Of a stretch of 64,000 nucleotides of DNA, positions 32,879 through 43,698 are shown one piece after another (the first letter of the stretch is position 1; each line of letters opens with the position of its first letter). Location: contig CACEGO010000001.1 in the NCBI GenBank assembly GCA_902559075.1, positions 1-64,000 on the forward strand, given 5' to 3'. Made by a program: the position numbers and the translations under genes. The DNA comes from an uncultured Pelagibacteraceae bacterium. GTDB lineage: Bacteria; Pseudomonadota; Alphaproteobacteria; Pelagibacterales; Pelagibacteraceae. Below the pieces are notes generated by a model. It was not told the DNA's origin and did no database searches. It saw only the letters and a program-made list of their open reading frames with translations.

Positions 32879-33212
32879 TACTAATAATGATATTTATAAT
32901 ATTACTAAAGAGAATACTAAAATTAATTATGAAAAATTAACTTTGATTATTAATGATTTTTTAAATACTCATCAATTAATCTTGGAAGACATTAATGCAA
33001 TTTATTTAAATAGAGGGCCTGGAAGCTTTGCAGGAATACGAAATTCGCTTTCTATAGTTAAGGCATTTAATTTAACTAACAATATTGATTACTATTGTTA
33101 CAGCATTCAAGATTTTGAAGGTGAAAAAGACATAAAACATGAAAATATCCCTGATTTGTGCGATAAATTTAATATTAAAAAAAATTTGATTAACCCTATT
33201 TATTTAAGTTAA
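32826..33212 (+). CDS. tsaB: Miniature TsaB (t6A biosynthesis), 128 aa
   Basis: 'MNKLIIDVAGEKIFLTI', 'LNRGPGSFAGIRNSLSIVKAF', C-terminal 'INPIYLS'. Confidence 0.82.
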   Translation: MNKLIIDVAGEKIFLTIITNNDIYNITKENTKINYEKLTLIINDFLNTHQLILEDINAIYLNRGPGSFAGIRNSLSIVKAFNLTNNIDYYCYSIQDFEGEKDIKHENIPDLCDKFNIKKNLINPIYLS

Positions 33213-33221
33213 AATTATTTT

Positions 33222-33635
33222 ATGTCAGAAACAATAGAACAAAAATGTTTAGCAAAAGGGGTTAAATTAACCGATCAAAGAAGAATTATTGCACAAGTAA
33301 TGTCAGAGTCTACTGACCATCCGGATGTAGATGAGCTTTATAATAGAGTATCTAAAATTGATCCAAAAATAAGCATTGCAACTGTTTATAGAACAGTAAA
33401 ATTATTTGAAGAGACAGGAATATTAACAAAGCACGAGTTTAAGGGTGGAAAAGCTAGATATGAAGAGTTAAACGAAAGTCATCATGATCATTTAATAGAT
33501 GTAAAAACTGGCGAAATTATCGAATTTGTAGATGAAGAAATTGAAAATCTACAGAAAAAAGTTGCAGAGAAATATGGTTATACATTAGTGGACCATAAAT
33601 TGGAATTATATGGGGTTAAAAAAAAATCCCAATAA
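33222..33635 (+). CDS. fur: Fur-family metalloregulator
   Basis: 'LTDQRRIIAQVMSES', 'ISIATVYRTVKLFEETGIL', 'HHDHLIDVKTGEIIEF'. Confidence 0.92.
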   Translation: MSETIEQKCLAKGVKLTDQRRIIAQVMSESTDHPDVDELYNRVSKIDPKISIATVYRTVKLFEETGILTKHEFKGGKARYEELNESHHDHLIDVKTGEIIEFVDEEIENLQKKVAEKYGYTLVDHKLELYGVKKKSQ

Positions 33636-33636
33636 C

Positions 33637-34965
33637 ATGAATCAGAAAATATTTATCAAAACTTTTGGGTGTCAAATGAATGAATATGACTCAAATAGAA
33701 TTTTTGATTCAGTTAAAAAAATAGGCTACAAAAAAACAGAAAAATATGAAGAAGCAAACTGTTATCTCTTAAACACATGCCATATCAGGGACAAAGCAAA
33801 AGAAAAAGTTTATCACGAAATAGGTAGAGTAAAAAAAATTTTTAGATCTAAAAAAAAACCACTTGTGATTGTTACTGGGTGTGTTGCACAAGCAGAGAAT
33901 CAAGAGATGCTTAAAAGAGAACCTTACATAGATTTTGTAATTGGTCCTCAAGCTTATCATAAAATTAATGATACGATTTTAAGTTATACTAAAAAAAAGA
34001 AAAAGATAGAAGAGACTGAGTTTGATGCAGTTTCTAAATTTAAATATTTAAGCAAAATAAAAAATGAAGCTGGAAAAGTTTCATCCTTCTTAACTATTCA
34101 GGAAGGATGTGATAAGTTTTGTAATTTTTGTGTAGTTCCATACACAAGAGGGCCAGAATATTCTCGACCATTTAAACAAATTTTGGATGAAGCAAAATAT
34201 TTGGCTGATAATGGCGCAAGAGAAATAATTTTACTCGGTCAAAATGTGAATGCTTATGATAATGTAGGATATAGATTATCAGATTTAATTTTAAATATTG
34301 AAAAATTACCTGAAATTAAGAGAATTAGATACACAACATCTCACCCAAAAGATATGACAGAGGATTTGATTGAAGTATATAAAACGTCTAAAAAGTTAAT
34401 GCCACTTGTGCATTTACCTGTTCAAAGCGGATCTAATAAAATTTTAAAATCAATGAACAGAAAACATACTATTGAGGAATATTTAAATACTTTTGATAAA
34501 TTAAAAGATATTAACTCAAAGATAGAATTTTCAAGTGATTTTATAATAGGTTATCCTGGTGAAGAAAATCAAGATTTTAAAGATACTTTTAGCTTAATTG
34601 AAAAGATTAAGTTTATTAACTCTTACTCATTTATTTTTAGCCCAAGACCTGGAACAGTAGCTGAAAATTTAGACTTAATTGAAAAAAAAATTTCTATTGA
34701 AAGATTAGAAAAGATTCAGACTATTTTATTCGAAAATCAAATACAAATGAATAAATCATTGGAGGGTAAAGTTATTGATGTTTTGGTTGAAAATTTAACC
34801 GACGATAAAAGTAAAGCTTTTGGTAGATCTGAGTATATGACATCTGTAATTTTTAATGGTAAAAAGAACGATATTGGAAAAATAGTGCAAGTAAGAATTA
34901 AAGACAGTAATAGAAATACTTTATTCGGTGAAGTTATAACTAATTCGGATCAGAAGGTTGCATAG
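33637..34965 (+). CDS. miaB: tRNA-2-methylthio-N6-dimethylallyladenosine synthase MiaB
   Basis: 'FIKTFGCQMNEYDS', 'IQEGCDKFCNFCVVPYTRG'. Confidence 0.96.
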   Translation: MNQKIFIKTFGCQMNEYDSNRIFDSVKKIGYKKTEKYEEANCYLLNTCHIRDKAKEKVYHEIGRVKKIFRSKKKPLVIVTGCVAQAENQEMLKREPYIDFVIGPQAYHKINDTILSYTKKKKKIEETEFDAVSKFKYLSKIKNEAGKVSSFLTIQEGCDKFCNFCVVPYTRGPEYSRPFKQILDEAKYLADNGAREIILLGQNVNAYDNVGYRLSDLILNIEKLPEIKRIRYTTSHPKDMTEDLIEVYKTSKKLMPLVHLPVQSGSNKILKSMNRKHTIEEYLNTFDKLKDINSKIEFSSDFIIGYPGEENQDFKDTFSLIEKIKFINSYSFIFSPRPGTVAENLDLIEKKISIERLEKIQTILFENQIQMNKSLEGKVIDVLVENLTDDKSKAFGRSEYMTSVIFNGKKNDIGKIVQVRIKDSNRNTLFGEVITNSDQKVA

Positions 34966-34968
34966 AAT

Positions 34969-35964
34969 TTGAGTGGAATAACAAAAAAAAATATCGATCA
35001 GTCTTTAAAATTTGTTTATTCAGATAACAATTCTTTAAGCGTTATATTTCATGACAATAACTTGTTAATGGGTGTTATTGGGGAATTTAATAAAAATTTA
35101 CAAGAATTAGAAAAAATTACAAATTGCAGCTTATATTCAAGGGGAAATTCAATTTTAATTAAGTCAACATCTGAAAAGAATGAAAAAATTAAAAACGCTA
35201 TTCAATTTTTGGCTAATCAGTTTATTAATAATGGAAGTATAGAGAATAAAGATATACTTTCATCAGTTGATAATTTTATGATTAATGAAAAAGTAAAAAA
35301 TAATAATGTTACAGATATTATTAAAACTCCCAAAAAATCTATAATTCCTAGATCAGAAAAACAAAAAAGCTATGTGAGAGCTCTGAGGGAAAGTGACATC
35401 GTAATTTCAGCCGGACCAGCAGGAACAGGAAAAACTTTTTTGGCAGTAGCCGTAGGTTTAACTATGCTTTTAGAAAAAAAGATTGAGAGAATTATTCTTT
35501 CAAGACCGGCTGTAGAAGCAGGCGAGCGATTGGGATTTTTACCTGGTGACATGAAGGAAAAAGTAGATCCTTATCTTAGACCTTTATATGACTCTTTATA
35601 TGATCTCTTCGACTTTGAAAAAATACAAAGAATGATTGAGATTGGAGATATAGAAATTGCACCTTTAGCTTTTATGAGAGGTAGAACTCTTAAAAATTCC
35701 TTTGCAATTTTAGATGAGGCACAAAATGCTACGGATACTCAGATTAAAATGTTTTTAACACGTATTGGAGAAAATTCAAAAATAGTTGTTAATGGAGATC
35801 CTTCTCAAATTGATTTACCAAATAAAAGCATGTCAGGATTAGTCAGATCAAAACAGTTGCTTGGGCATTTAAAGGAAATATCCATAGTTGATTTTGATCA
35901 CTTAGATGTAGTAAGACATCCACTTGTTTCTAAAATAGTTAAAGCATACTCAAATAATGATTAA
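34969..35964 (+). CDS. PhoH-family ATPase (TTG start)
   Basis: 'SAGPAGTGKTFLAVAVG', 'FAILDEAQNATDTQIKMFLTRIG'. Confidence 0.95.
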   Translation: MSGITKKNIDQSLKFVYSDNNSLSVIFHDNNLLMGVIGEFNKNLQELEKITNCSLYSRGNSILIKSTSEKNEKIKNAIQFLANQFINNGSIENKDILSSVDNFMINEKVKNNNVTDIIKTPKKSIIPRSEKQKSYVRALRESDIVISAGPAGTGKTFLAVAVGLTMLLEKKIERIILSRPAVEAGERLGFLPGDMKEKVDPYLRPLYDSLYDLFDFEKIQRMIEIGDIEIAPLAFMRGRTLKNSFAILDEAQNATDTQIKMFLTRIGENSKIVVNGDPSQIDLPNKSMSGLVRSKQLLGHLKEISIVDFDHLDVVRHPLVSKIVKAYSNND

Positions 35965-36418
35965 TATTAACGTCTTCTCCGAGGAGAAGGCTTGGTCAAA
36001 AAGGCTTAAAAATAAGGATATTTTTTTTAAAAAAATATGTAAAGCTTTTCCAAAAAAGTATAAATTTTTGAATAAAAAAGTGACCTTCACACTATTACTT
36101 TCAAATAATAAGAATATTAAAAAATTAAATAAGTTTTTTAGAAAAAAAAATAAATCTACCGATATTTTATCTTTTCCATTAGATAAAAAAATAAAAATTA
36201 AGAAAAATACTTATTTGGGAGATATTATCATTAGCTATAATTATCTAGACAAACCAAGATCACAAGATTTAAAATCTTTTAAAGAAAAAGTTACTAAAAT
36301 ATTAATACATGGTTTTCTTCATCTTTTAGGTTTTAATCATAAAAAAAATAAAGATTATTCCAAAATGTTAAAAGAGGAAAAACTTTTATTTACATCTGTA
36401 CAATCAAAAATAAATTAA
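35957..36418 (+). CDS. ybeY: Endoribonuclease YbeY
   Basis: 'HGFLHLLGFNHKKNKDY' zinc motif. Confidence 0.93.
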   Translation: MININVFSEEKAWSKRLKNKDIFFKKICKAFPKKYKFLNKKVTFTLLLSNNKNIKKLNKFFRKKNKSTDILSFPLDKKIKIKKNTYLGDIIISYNYLDKPRSQDLKSFKEKVTKILIHGFLHLLGFNHKKNKDYSKMLKEEKLLFTSVQSKIN

Positions 36419-36419
36419 A

Positions 36420-37964
36420 TTGAAAAATAAATTTTATATTGAATTAATTTATTTAATTTTATTAGGAGTGCTTTCTTCTTTAAGTTTACCTCCATTAAAT
36501 TATTTTATAATAAATTTTTTAACTTTTAGTTTATTCTATATTTTTTTAATAAAAAAAATTGAGTTTTATAAAAATAAAAGAATATTTTTTCTTTATGGTT
36601 GGTTATTTGGGTTTGGTTATTTTGTAAGTAATTTATATTGGATCTCAATATCATTAACATTTGATCAAAATTTTAAATTTTTAATACCTTTTGCAATAAT
36701 ATTAATACCTGGTTTCTTAGCATTGTTTTATGCTTTAGTTGCTTATTTATTTGCAATTTTAAAACCAAATAAAAATTTGAGCTCATTTTTTCTTTTTTCT
36801 TTAATATTTGGAATAGTAGAATTTCTGAGAGGATCGTTACTAACCGGTTTTCCTTGGAATTTAATTGCTTATAGTTTCTCTAATCAAATCGAAATATTAA
36901 ATATTACGTCAATCATAGGTACTTATAGCTTTAATCTTTTCTGCATTTCATTATTTGCAAGTCCATCAATATTTATTTTAAGAGAAAATAAAAAAGATAT
37001 TATTGTTAGTATTGCATTTCTTATTACAACAATGTCTTTTTATATACTTGGTTCACAAAATTTAGAAAAATTTAACAATCAAGAAGTAAAAAATCTTGAA
37101 TACAAACTAAGAATTTTGAGTTCAAATATAAGTATAGATAGATTTTATAATAATATTGATCCAATAACTGCAATAGAAGAGCTAATTGAAATCAGCTCAC
37201 CTAAAATAAATGAAAAAATAATTTTTATTTGGCCAGAAGGTATCATTCCAGGTATTTCACAAGCCCAACTAAAAGAATACAAATGGTTATTTGAAAATAA
37301 ATTTAACGAAAATCATTTATTAGCAATTGGAATTAATAGAAAAGAAGATGAAAACAAGACTATAAAATATTTTAATTCATTATCTATTTTTGACCATGAG
37401 CTCAATGTAATAGATACATATAAAAAAATTAATCTTGTTCCTTTTGGTGAATTTTTACCTTTTGAAAAATTATTGAAAGGTATTGGCTTAAAAACAATTA
37501 CCAATAATTATCAATCATATTCGAAAGGTATAGAAAGAAACATAATTAAACTGAAATATAATAATTTGTCAGTTAAAATATTACCCCTTATTTGTTATGA
37601 GATAATTTATTCAGGTAAAATTTTTAAAAACAGCAACTTTGATTATATTGTAAATATCTCTGAAGATGGTTGGTTTGGTAAATCAATTGGACCAGAGCAA
37701 CATTTAACTCATAGTATTTTTAGAGCGATAGAAAGTGGAAAATATGTTTTAAGATCAGCAAATAATGGGACAACGGCAATTATTAATCCACTAGGAGTTA
37801 TTGAGCAAAAAGTTGATATAAATAAATCAGGTTACACCGATTTAATTGAGTCAAGAAAAATTGAGACGACTCTATTTGCAAAATTTGGAAATAAAATTTT
37901 TGGATTTATAATTTTATTGTATATTTTTTTAATATTTTCATTTAAGAAACTTAGAAATGAGTAA
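36420..37964 (+). CDS. lnt: Apolipoprotein N-acyltransferase (TTG start)
   Basis: Multi-TM plus nitrilase domain 'WPEGIIPG', '[14 protein letters not shown]', 'ICYEIIY', 'ISEDGWFG'. Confidence 0.93.
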   Translation: MKNKFYIELIYLILLGVLSSLSLPPLNYFIINFLTFSLFYIFLIKKIEFYKNKRIFFLYGWLFGFGYFVSNLYWISISLTFDQNFKFLIPFAIILIPGFLALFYALVAYLFAILKPNKNLSSFFLFSLIFGIVEFLRGSLLTGFPWNLIAYSFSNQIEILNITSIIGTYSFNLFCISLFASPSIFILRENKKDIIVSIAFLITTMSFYILGSQNLEKFNNQEVKNLEYKLRILSSNISIDRFYNNIDPITAIEELIEISSPKINEKIIFIWPEGIIPGISQAQLKEYKWLFENKFNENHLLAIGINRKEDENKTIKYFNSLSIFDHELNVIDTYKKINLVPFGEFLPFEKLLKGIGLKTITNNYQSYSKGIERNIIKLKYNNLSVKILPLICYEIIYSGKIFKNSNFDYIVNISEDGWFGKSIGPEQHLTHSIFRAIESGKYVLRSANNGTTAIINPLGVIEQKVDINKSGYTDLIESRKIETTLFAKFGNKIFGFIILLYIFLIFSFKKLRNE

Positions 37965-39126
37965 TTTAAAAGATTATCTTTTCACAAGCGAGTCTGTTTC
38001 CGAAGGACATCCAGATAAAGTATCTGATAGGATTTCAGATATGGTTGTTGATAGTTTTATTTCTGGAGATCCATATTCTAGAGTAGCCTGTGAAACCTTA
38101 ACTACTACAAATAAAGTTGTTTTAGCTGGTGAAGTAAGAGGACCAGAAATTAACAAAGATGAATTAATTGAAAAAGTAAGAAATTGTATAAAAGATATTG
38201 GTTATGACCAAGAGGGATTTACTTGGAAAGAGGCTACGAAAATTGAAAGTCATTTACATTCCCAATCAGCTGATATTGCTATGGGAGTGGATTCATCAGG
38301 GAATAAAGATGAGGGAGCTGGAGATCAGGGTATTATGTTTGGATACGCATGTAATGAAACAGATGTTTTAATGCCAGCGCCAATTCACTATTCTCATAAA
38401 ATTTTAAGATTGATGGCGGAGGACAGAAAGTCAGGAAAATTAAAAAATATTGAACCAGACTCAAAAAGCCAAGTAACTTTTGAATATGTCGATGGAAAAC
38501 CTTCAAAAGTCAAATCAGTAGTAATATCTTCACAACATTCAGCTGATGTTAATCAAGCACAAGTAAGAGATTTACTAAGACCTTATATGATAAAATCTAT
38601 TCCTGAGAATTTTCTTGATGGTTTCAATGAGGACGAGTTTTATGTAAATCCAACAGGTAATTTCGTGATTGGTGGCCCAGATGGAGATTGTGGCCTTACG
38701 GGTAGAAAAATTATAGTTGATACATATGGGGGTGCAGCACCGCATGGTGGTGGGGCTTTTTCAGGAAAAGATCCAACTAAAGTTGATAGATCGGCAGCTT
38801 ATGCAGCAAGATACATTGCTAAAAATGTTGTGGGTTCAAAAATTACTGAAAAATGTTTAATTCAATTAGCTTATGCAATTGGTGTATCAAAACCACTTTC
38901 TATTTATGTTGATTTATTTGATAACGACTTAGATAAAAATAAATTTGTTGTAGAAAAGATTAAAGAAAATTTTGATTTGAGCCCTAGAGGAATCAGGGAA
39001 ATGTTAAATTTGAATAAACCAATATATGAAAAAACAGCTGCCTATGGTCATTTTGGTAGAGCACCTGAGGAAAATGGTTCATTTTCATGGGAAAAAACAG
39101 ACAAAACTAACGTTTTTTCTAAATAG
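37957..39126 (+). CDS. metK: S-adenosylmethionine synthetase
   Basis: '[20 protein letters not shown]', '[12 protein letters not shown]'. Confidence 0.97.
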   Translation: MSNLKDYLFTSESVSEGHPDKVSDRISDMVVDSFISGDPYSRVACETLTTTNKVVLAGEVRGPEINKDELIEKVRNCIKDIGYDQEGFTWKEATKIESHLHSQSADIAMGVDSSGNKDEGAGDQGIMFGYACNETDVLMPAPIHYSHKILRLMAEDRKSGKLKNIEPDSKSQVTFEYVDGKPSKVKSVVISSQHSADVNQAQVRDLLRPYMIKSIPENFLDGFNEDEFYVNPTGNFVIGGPDGDCGLTGRKIIVDTYGGAAPHGGGAFSGKDPTKVDRSAAYAARYIAKNVVGSKITEKCLIQLAYAIGVSKPLSIYVDLFDNDLDKNKFVVEKIKENFDLSPRGIREMLNLNKPIYEKTAAYGHFGRAPEENGSFSWEKTDKTNVFSK

Positions 39127-39132
39127 TTTCTG

Positions 39133-39160
39133 TTGAATTAAAAAAAAACTTTACTATATT
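39133..39160 (+). promoter_or_regulatory. Candidate sigma-70 promoter for nusA
   Basis: TTGAAT (39133-39138), 16-nt spacer, TATATT (39155-39160). Confidence 0.5.
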
Positions 39161-39183
39161 GCCATTACATTATTGATTTTTAC

Positions 39184-39210
39184 AAAATGGGCTTAAGCCC
39201 ATTTTTTTTT
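39184..39210 (+). terminator. Intrinsic terminator/attenuator between metK and nusA
   Basis: Perfect 22-nt palindrome AAAATGGGCTTAAGCCCATTTT followed by more T (T9 run 39202-39210). Confidence 0.88.
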
Positions 39211-39225
39211 GGAGCAAACAAAATT

Positions 39226-40779
39226 ATGTTAAATAAAAGAGCAGATAAACTTGAATTATTAAGAATTGCTGAAGCCGTAGCTTTAGAAAAATCAATTGAC
39301 AAAGAACTCATTATAAGTTCCATGGAAACGGGCATTGCTAAGGCTGCAAAATCAAAATTTGGACAAGAAAATGAAATTAAAGTTTCTATTAATAGAGACA
39401 ATGGAGATATCGAGCTTTTTAGAAAATTAGTAATAGCTGAAAATCCTGAAAATGCAAATACAGAGATAAAATTAGAAGATGCGATTAATTTAAATGAATT
39501 AAATAAGGATAAATCTATAGGGGACGAAGTTTTACAGCCACTACCTTCATTTGATTTTGGAAGAATAGCTGCTCAAACTGCTAAACAAGTTATTAGCTTT
39601 AATGTAAGAGAAGCTGAGAGAGAGAGACAATTTAATGATTTTATAGATAAGAAAGAGTCAATTTTAAGTGGTATTGTTAAGAGATTAGAATTTGGAAATG
39701 TGATAGTTGACTTAGGAAGAACTGAGGCGATTATTCAAAAAAATGAGCTAATACCTCGTGAAAATATTAAAGCTGGCGATCGTATTAAAGCATATTGTTA
39801 TGATGTTAGAAGGGAGTCGAGAGGACAGCAGATATTTTTATCAAGAGGTCACCCTAAATTTATGGAGAAACTATTTGTTCAAGAGGTACCAGAAATTTAT
39901 GATGGGCTGATTGAAATCAAATCTTCCTCAAGAGATCCAGGAAGTAGAGCAAAAATCTGTGTAAAGGCTGTTGACACATCTCTGGATCCTGTAGGAGCTT
40001 GTGTTGGAATGAGAGGGTCAAGAGTCCAAGCTGTAGTGAATGAACTACAAGGTGAAAAAATTGATATAGTAAATTGGTCTGAAGATCCTGCTATTTTAGT
40101 TTCTAATGCTTTATCTCCTGCAGAAGTACAAAGAGTCAATGTTGATAATGAAAGAAAAAAATTAGATGTAATTTTAACTGAAGATAATTTAAGTAAGGCA
40201 ATTGGAAGAAGAGGTCAAAATGTAAGACTTGCAACTAAATTGTTAAATTATGAAATTAATATAATGACTGATGCAGAGGACTCAGAGAGAAGACAGTTAG
40301 AGTTTAGAGAAAAAACTGAAAATTTTGTTAAAAATTTAGAATTAGATGAAACTTTAGGTCAATTACTGGTGGCAGAGGGCTTTTCAACCATTGACGATAT
40401 AAAAGATAGTTCTGTTGAAAATTTAATTAAAATTGAGGGAATAGAAGAAGATACTGCTAATGCTTTGATTGAAAGAGCAAAAGAATTTCATCAAAAAGAT
40501 CAAGAAGATATTTCTGAGAGAATTAAAGAGCTGGGTCTTGATGATGGATTAATTGATTTAAAGGGTTTAACACCAGGTATGTTGGTTACTCTAGGCGAAC
40601 AAAAAATATTAACATTAGAAAATTTTGCAGACTTAGCATCTGATGAATTAACCGGTGGTTATGATGTGGTTAAAGGTGAAAGAGTAAAAATTCAAGGTTA
40701 TCTTGAAGATTTTGCTTTATCTAAAGAAGAAGCGGATGAACTAATTATGTCTGCCAGAAATATAGTTTATAAAGATTGA
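39226..40779 (+). CDS. nusA: Transcription termination/antitermination factor NusA
   Basis: 'MLNKRADKLELLRIAEAVALEKSIDKELI', KH domain 'CVGMRGSRVQAVVNELQGEKIDIV'. Listed ORF start at 39187 lies in the hairpin; 39226 has 'ggag' upstream. Confidence 0.96.
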   Translation: MLNKRADKLELLRIAEAVALEKSIDKELIISSMETGIAKAAKSKFGQENEIKVSINRDNGDIELFRKLVIAENPENANTEIKLEDAINLNELNKDKSIGDEVLQPLPSFDFGRIAAQTAKQVISFNVREAERERQFNDFIDKKESILSGIVKRLEFGNVIVDLGRTEAIIQKNELIPRENIKAGDRIKAYCYDVRRESRGQQIFLSRGHPKFMEKLFVQEVPEIYDGLIEIKSSSRDPGSRAKICVKAVDTSLDPVGACVGMRGSRVQAVVNELQGEKIDIVNWSEDPAILVSNALSPAEVQRVNVDNERKKLDVILTEDNLSKAIGRRGQNVRLATKLLNYEINIMTDAEDSERRQLEFREKTENFVKNLELDETLGQLLVAEGFSTIDDIKDSSVENLIKIEGIEEDTANALIERAKEFHQKDQEDISERIKELGLDDGLIDLKGLTPGMLVTLGEQKILTLENFADLASDELTGGYDVVKGERVKIQGYLEDFALSKEEADELIMSARNIVYKD

Positions 40780-40789
40780 GTGATGAGGT

Positions 40790-43009
40790 ATGGAGAAAAA
40801 AACAAAATTAACAATTTCAGGCTCAGCCAAAAAATCAATAAAGAATATTGAGATTGCAAAGGCTCAAGGAAAAAATTCTGTAGTAATTGAAAAACAAACT
40901 GGAAAATTTTCTAGTAGAGGTGGATCGTTTAGATCTAGCACCAATAAGCCAAGAGCAACTTCAAATTTCAACAGAGGGGCTCCTCTAAAACCTTCATTCA
41001 ATCCTAAATCACCACCTATAACAAATGATTTCGAGAAGAGAAAACTAGCAGAGCAAAGAGCTACTAAAAGACTTAAAGGAGATAGCGAAAATAAAGATAA
41101 AAAGACTTTAAAAGTAGGTACTAAAAAAAGAGAATTAAAATTAACAGTTTCAAGAGCGTTGAGTGATGAGATTGATGCAAAACAAAGAAGTTTAGCATCA
41201 GTTAAAAGAGCAAGACAAAAAGAAATTAAAAATGCTACAAAAGATGACTCTCAGGAAAATTTAAAATCAATTAAGAGAGATGTTAATATTCCCGAAGCAA
41301 TAACGGTTAGAGAACTTGCAAATAGAATGGCAGAACAATCAAGTAGTGTAATTAAATATTTATTTGGCATGGGGGTTACTGTTACTATAAATCAAACTTT
41401 AGCTGCTGATACTGCAGAATATTTAGTCAAAGAATTTGGCCATAATCCAATTAGGGAAGAGAAAGCAGAAGAAATAATTCAAAAAATAAAAGCCTCAAGA
41501 ACAGAAAATTTAAAAAATCGACCACCAATAGTTACAGTGATGGGTCATGTAGATCATGGCAAAACATCAGTACTGGATGTGCTTAGAAGTGCAAACGTGG
41601 TTTCAGGAGAATTTGGTGGAATAACCCAACACATAGGAGCTTATCAAATTGAAAGCCAGGGTAATAAATTAACATTTATTGATACCCCAGGTCATGCTGC
41701 GTTTACAGAAATGAGAGCAAGAGGATCAAAATTAACAGACGTAGTTGTTTTAGTAGTTGCTGCTGATGATGGAGTTAAACCTCAAACAGTAGAGTCTATT
41801 AAACATGCTAAAGCTGCAAATGTTCCAATAGTTGTAGCTATAAATAAATGTGATTTACCAGAGGCAGATCCTCAGAAGATAAAAAATCAGTTATTAGAGC
41901 ACGAATTAATTGCTGAAGATTTATCTGGTGATACTTTAATGGTAGAAGTCTCAACTAAAACAAAACAAAATTTGGATAAATTAGTAGAGTCTATAATACT
42001 TCAAGCAGAAATTTTAGATCTTAAAACAGATTATGAATCAAAAGCTACAGGTATAGTCTTAGAGTCTAAAATCGATGTTGGTAGAGGTCCTGTTGCTAAT
42101 ATAATTGTAACAACAGGAACACTTAAGAGAGGTGATTTTTTTGTAAGTGGTTTAAAATGGGGAAAAATTAGAGCTATTATTAATGACAAAGGTCAAAATA
42201 TTAATGAAGCATCACCTTCTACTCCTGTTGAAATTTTAGGAATAAATGGTGCAGCAAAAGCTGGAGACGATTTTATTGTTCTTGATACAGAAAAAGAAGC
42301 TAAGACACTGAGTGAAAATAGAGCTCAAGAAAGTAAGGATGGAAAAAATCCACTAACTTTTGCAACTCAAGACTCTGCTTTTTCAGATAAATCTACAGAA
42401 GAATTAAATTTAATAATTAAATCTGATGTGCATGGATCATCTGAAGCAATTAAAAATGCAATTAGTCAAATCAAGCATGATGAAGTTAAACCTAAAATAA
42501 TTTTAGCAGATATTGGAATGGTAACCGAGACAGATGTTACATTAGCGAAAGCATCAAATGCAGTATTAATTGCTTTCAATGTTAAACCAAGTAAAGAGGC
42601 AAAAAAACTTGCTGAAAATGAGAAGATAAAAATTTCTTCATACAATATTATTTATGAAGTTTTAGATTATATCAAACAAAGAATGTCAGGATTATTAGCA
42701 CCCGATGTCCAAGAAAAAATCACTGGAACGGCACAAATTTTGGAAATATTTAAAGTTTCAGGTGCTGGAAAAGTTGCTGGTTCAAGAGTAACCGAGGGTG
42801 AAATTAATAACACTTCAGATGTCAGAATTATTAGAGATGGTACTATTATTTATACTGGAAAAGTCTCAACAATATTTAGAGAAAAAAACCAAGTGAAACA
42901 AGTAAGTGGTGGCCAAGAGTGCGGAATTACAGTGAAGGATTATATGGATTTTCAAAAAAATGACACAATAGAAGCATTTAGTGTTACATCTACAGAGAGG
43001 TCAATTTAA
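40790..43009 (+). CDS. infB: Translation initiation factor IF-2
   Basis: 'PPIVTVMGHVDHGKTSVLDVLR', 'FIDTPGHAAFTEMRARG'. Confidence 0.98.
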   Translation: MEKKTKLTISGSAKKSIKNIEIAKAQGKNSVVIEKQTGKFSSRGGSFRSSTNKPRATSNFNRGAPLKPSFNPKSPPITNDFEKRKLAEQRATKRLKGDSENKDKKTLKVGTKKRELKLTVSRALSDEIDAKQRSLASVKRARQKEIKNATKDDSQENLKSIKRDVNIPEAITVRELANRMAEQSSSVIKYLFGMGVTVTINQTLAADTAEYLVKEFGHNPIREEKAEEIIQKIKASRTENLKNRPPIVTVMGHVDHGKTSVLDVLRSANVVSGEFGGITQHIGAYQIESQGNKLTFIDTPGHAAFTEMRARGSKLTDVVVLVVAADDGVKPQTVESIKHAKAANVPIVVAINKCDLPEADPQKIKNQLLEHELIAEDLSGDTLMVEVSTKTKQNLDKLVESIILQAEILDLKTDYESKATGIVLESKIDVGRGPVANIIVTTGTLKRGDFFVSGLKWGKIRAIINDKGQNINEASPSTPVEILGINGAAKAGDDFIVLDTEKEAKTLSENRAQESKDGKNPLTFATQDSAFSDKSTEELNLIIKSDVHGSSEAIKNAISQIKHDEVKPKIILADIGMVTETDVTLAKASNAVLIAFNVKPSKEAKKLAENEKIKISSYNIIYEVLDYIKQRMSGLLAPDVQEKITGTAQILEIFKVSGAGKVAGSRVTEGEINNTSDVRIIRDGTIIYTGKVSTIFREKNQVKQVSGGQECGITVKDYMDFQKNDTIEAFSVTSTERSI

Positions 43010-43377
43010 TGGCAGATAGAATAGGAAAACCAGTTTCACAAAGACAGTTAAGAGTAGGTGAAATGATTAAGCAGTCTTTAAGCATGATTTTTATAAGAAA
43101 TGAGGCTAAGGTGCCGAACTTAGAAACAAACACTATAACGGTTACTGAGGTTAGAATGAGTCCTGATTTAAAAATTGCTAAAGCATATGTTCTTCCATTG
43201 GGTGGAAAAGATGCAGAGGAAACAATTGATATTTTGAAAGAATACTCATTTTTAATTAGAAAAATTTTATCACAAAAAGTGGTTATGAAATTTTTACCAA
43301 AAATACTTTTTAGAAAAGACGAATCTTTTGAGTATGCGGAAAAAATAGAAAACTTAATAAAACAAACAAATAAATAG
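43009..43377 (+). CDS. rbfA: Ribosome-binding factor A
   Basis: 'SQRQLRVGEMIKQSLSMIF', 'VTEVRMSPDLKIAKAYV'; between infB and rpsO. Confidence 0.94.
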   Translation: MADRIGKPVSQRQLRVGEMIKQSLSMIFIRNEAKVPNLETNTITVTEVRMSPDLKIAKAYVLPLGGKDAEETIDILKEYSFLIRKILSQKVVMKFLPKILFRKDESFEYAEKIENLIKQTNK

Positions 43378-43389
43378 GAAGAAAGAGGC

Positions 43390-43638
43390 ATGAACAAAAA
43401 GGCACAAGAATTAGCAATGCACGATAAAGATACTGGATCTTCAGAAATTCAAATTGCTTTGCTAACAGAGAAAATTGAAACTCTCTCTAAACATATTAAG
43501 CAATTCAAAAAGGATAAACATTCATCTGTTGGATTGTTGAGAGCGGTAAATAGAAGAAAGAAATTGTTAGAATACCTTAAGAAAAATAAAATGGATTCTT
43601 ACAAAAATGTACTGTCGAAATTGAATTTAAGAAAATAG
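43390..43638 (+). CDS. rpsO: 30S ribosomal protein S15
   Basis: 'HDKDTGSSEIQIALLTEKIETLSKHIKQFKKDKHSSVGLLRAVNRRKKLLEYL'. Confidence 0.97.
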   Translation: MNKKAQELAMHDKDTGSSEIQIALLTEKIETLSKHIKQFKKDKHSSVGLLRAVNRRKKLLEYLKKNKMDSYKNVLSKLNLRK

Positions 43639-43653
43639 AAATCAAAATAGATA

Positions 43654-43698
43654 GAACGGAATGGAACGAAACGAACGAAACGAAATGGAAATGAAATG
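43654..43698 (+). repeat. Degenerate purine-rich pentamer repeat (RAAYG-like) in the pnp leader
   Basis: gaacg-gaatg-gaacg-aaacg-aacg-aaacg-aaatg-gaaatg-aaatg; 6 T in 60 nt (43631-43690). Confidence 0.75.

Noticed and set aside
39187-39225. N-terminal extension of the nusA ORF (MGLSPFFFGANKI)
   Set aside because: It translates the terminator hairpin and T-tract; the conserved NusA start and RBS support 39226.
43654-43676. GAAC repeats in the pnp leader as a LexA/SOS box (GAAC-N7-GAAC)
   Set aside because: GAAC copies are separated by 6 and 5 bases, not 7, and fit the wider pentamer repeat instead.
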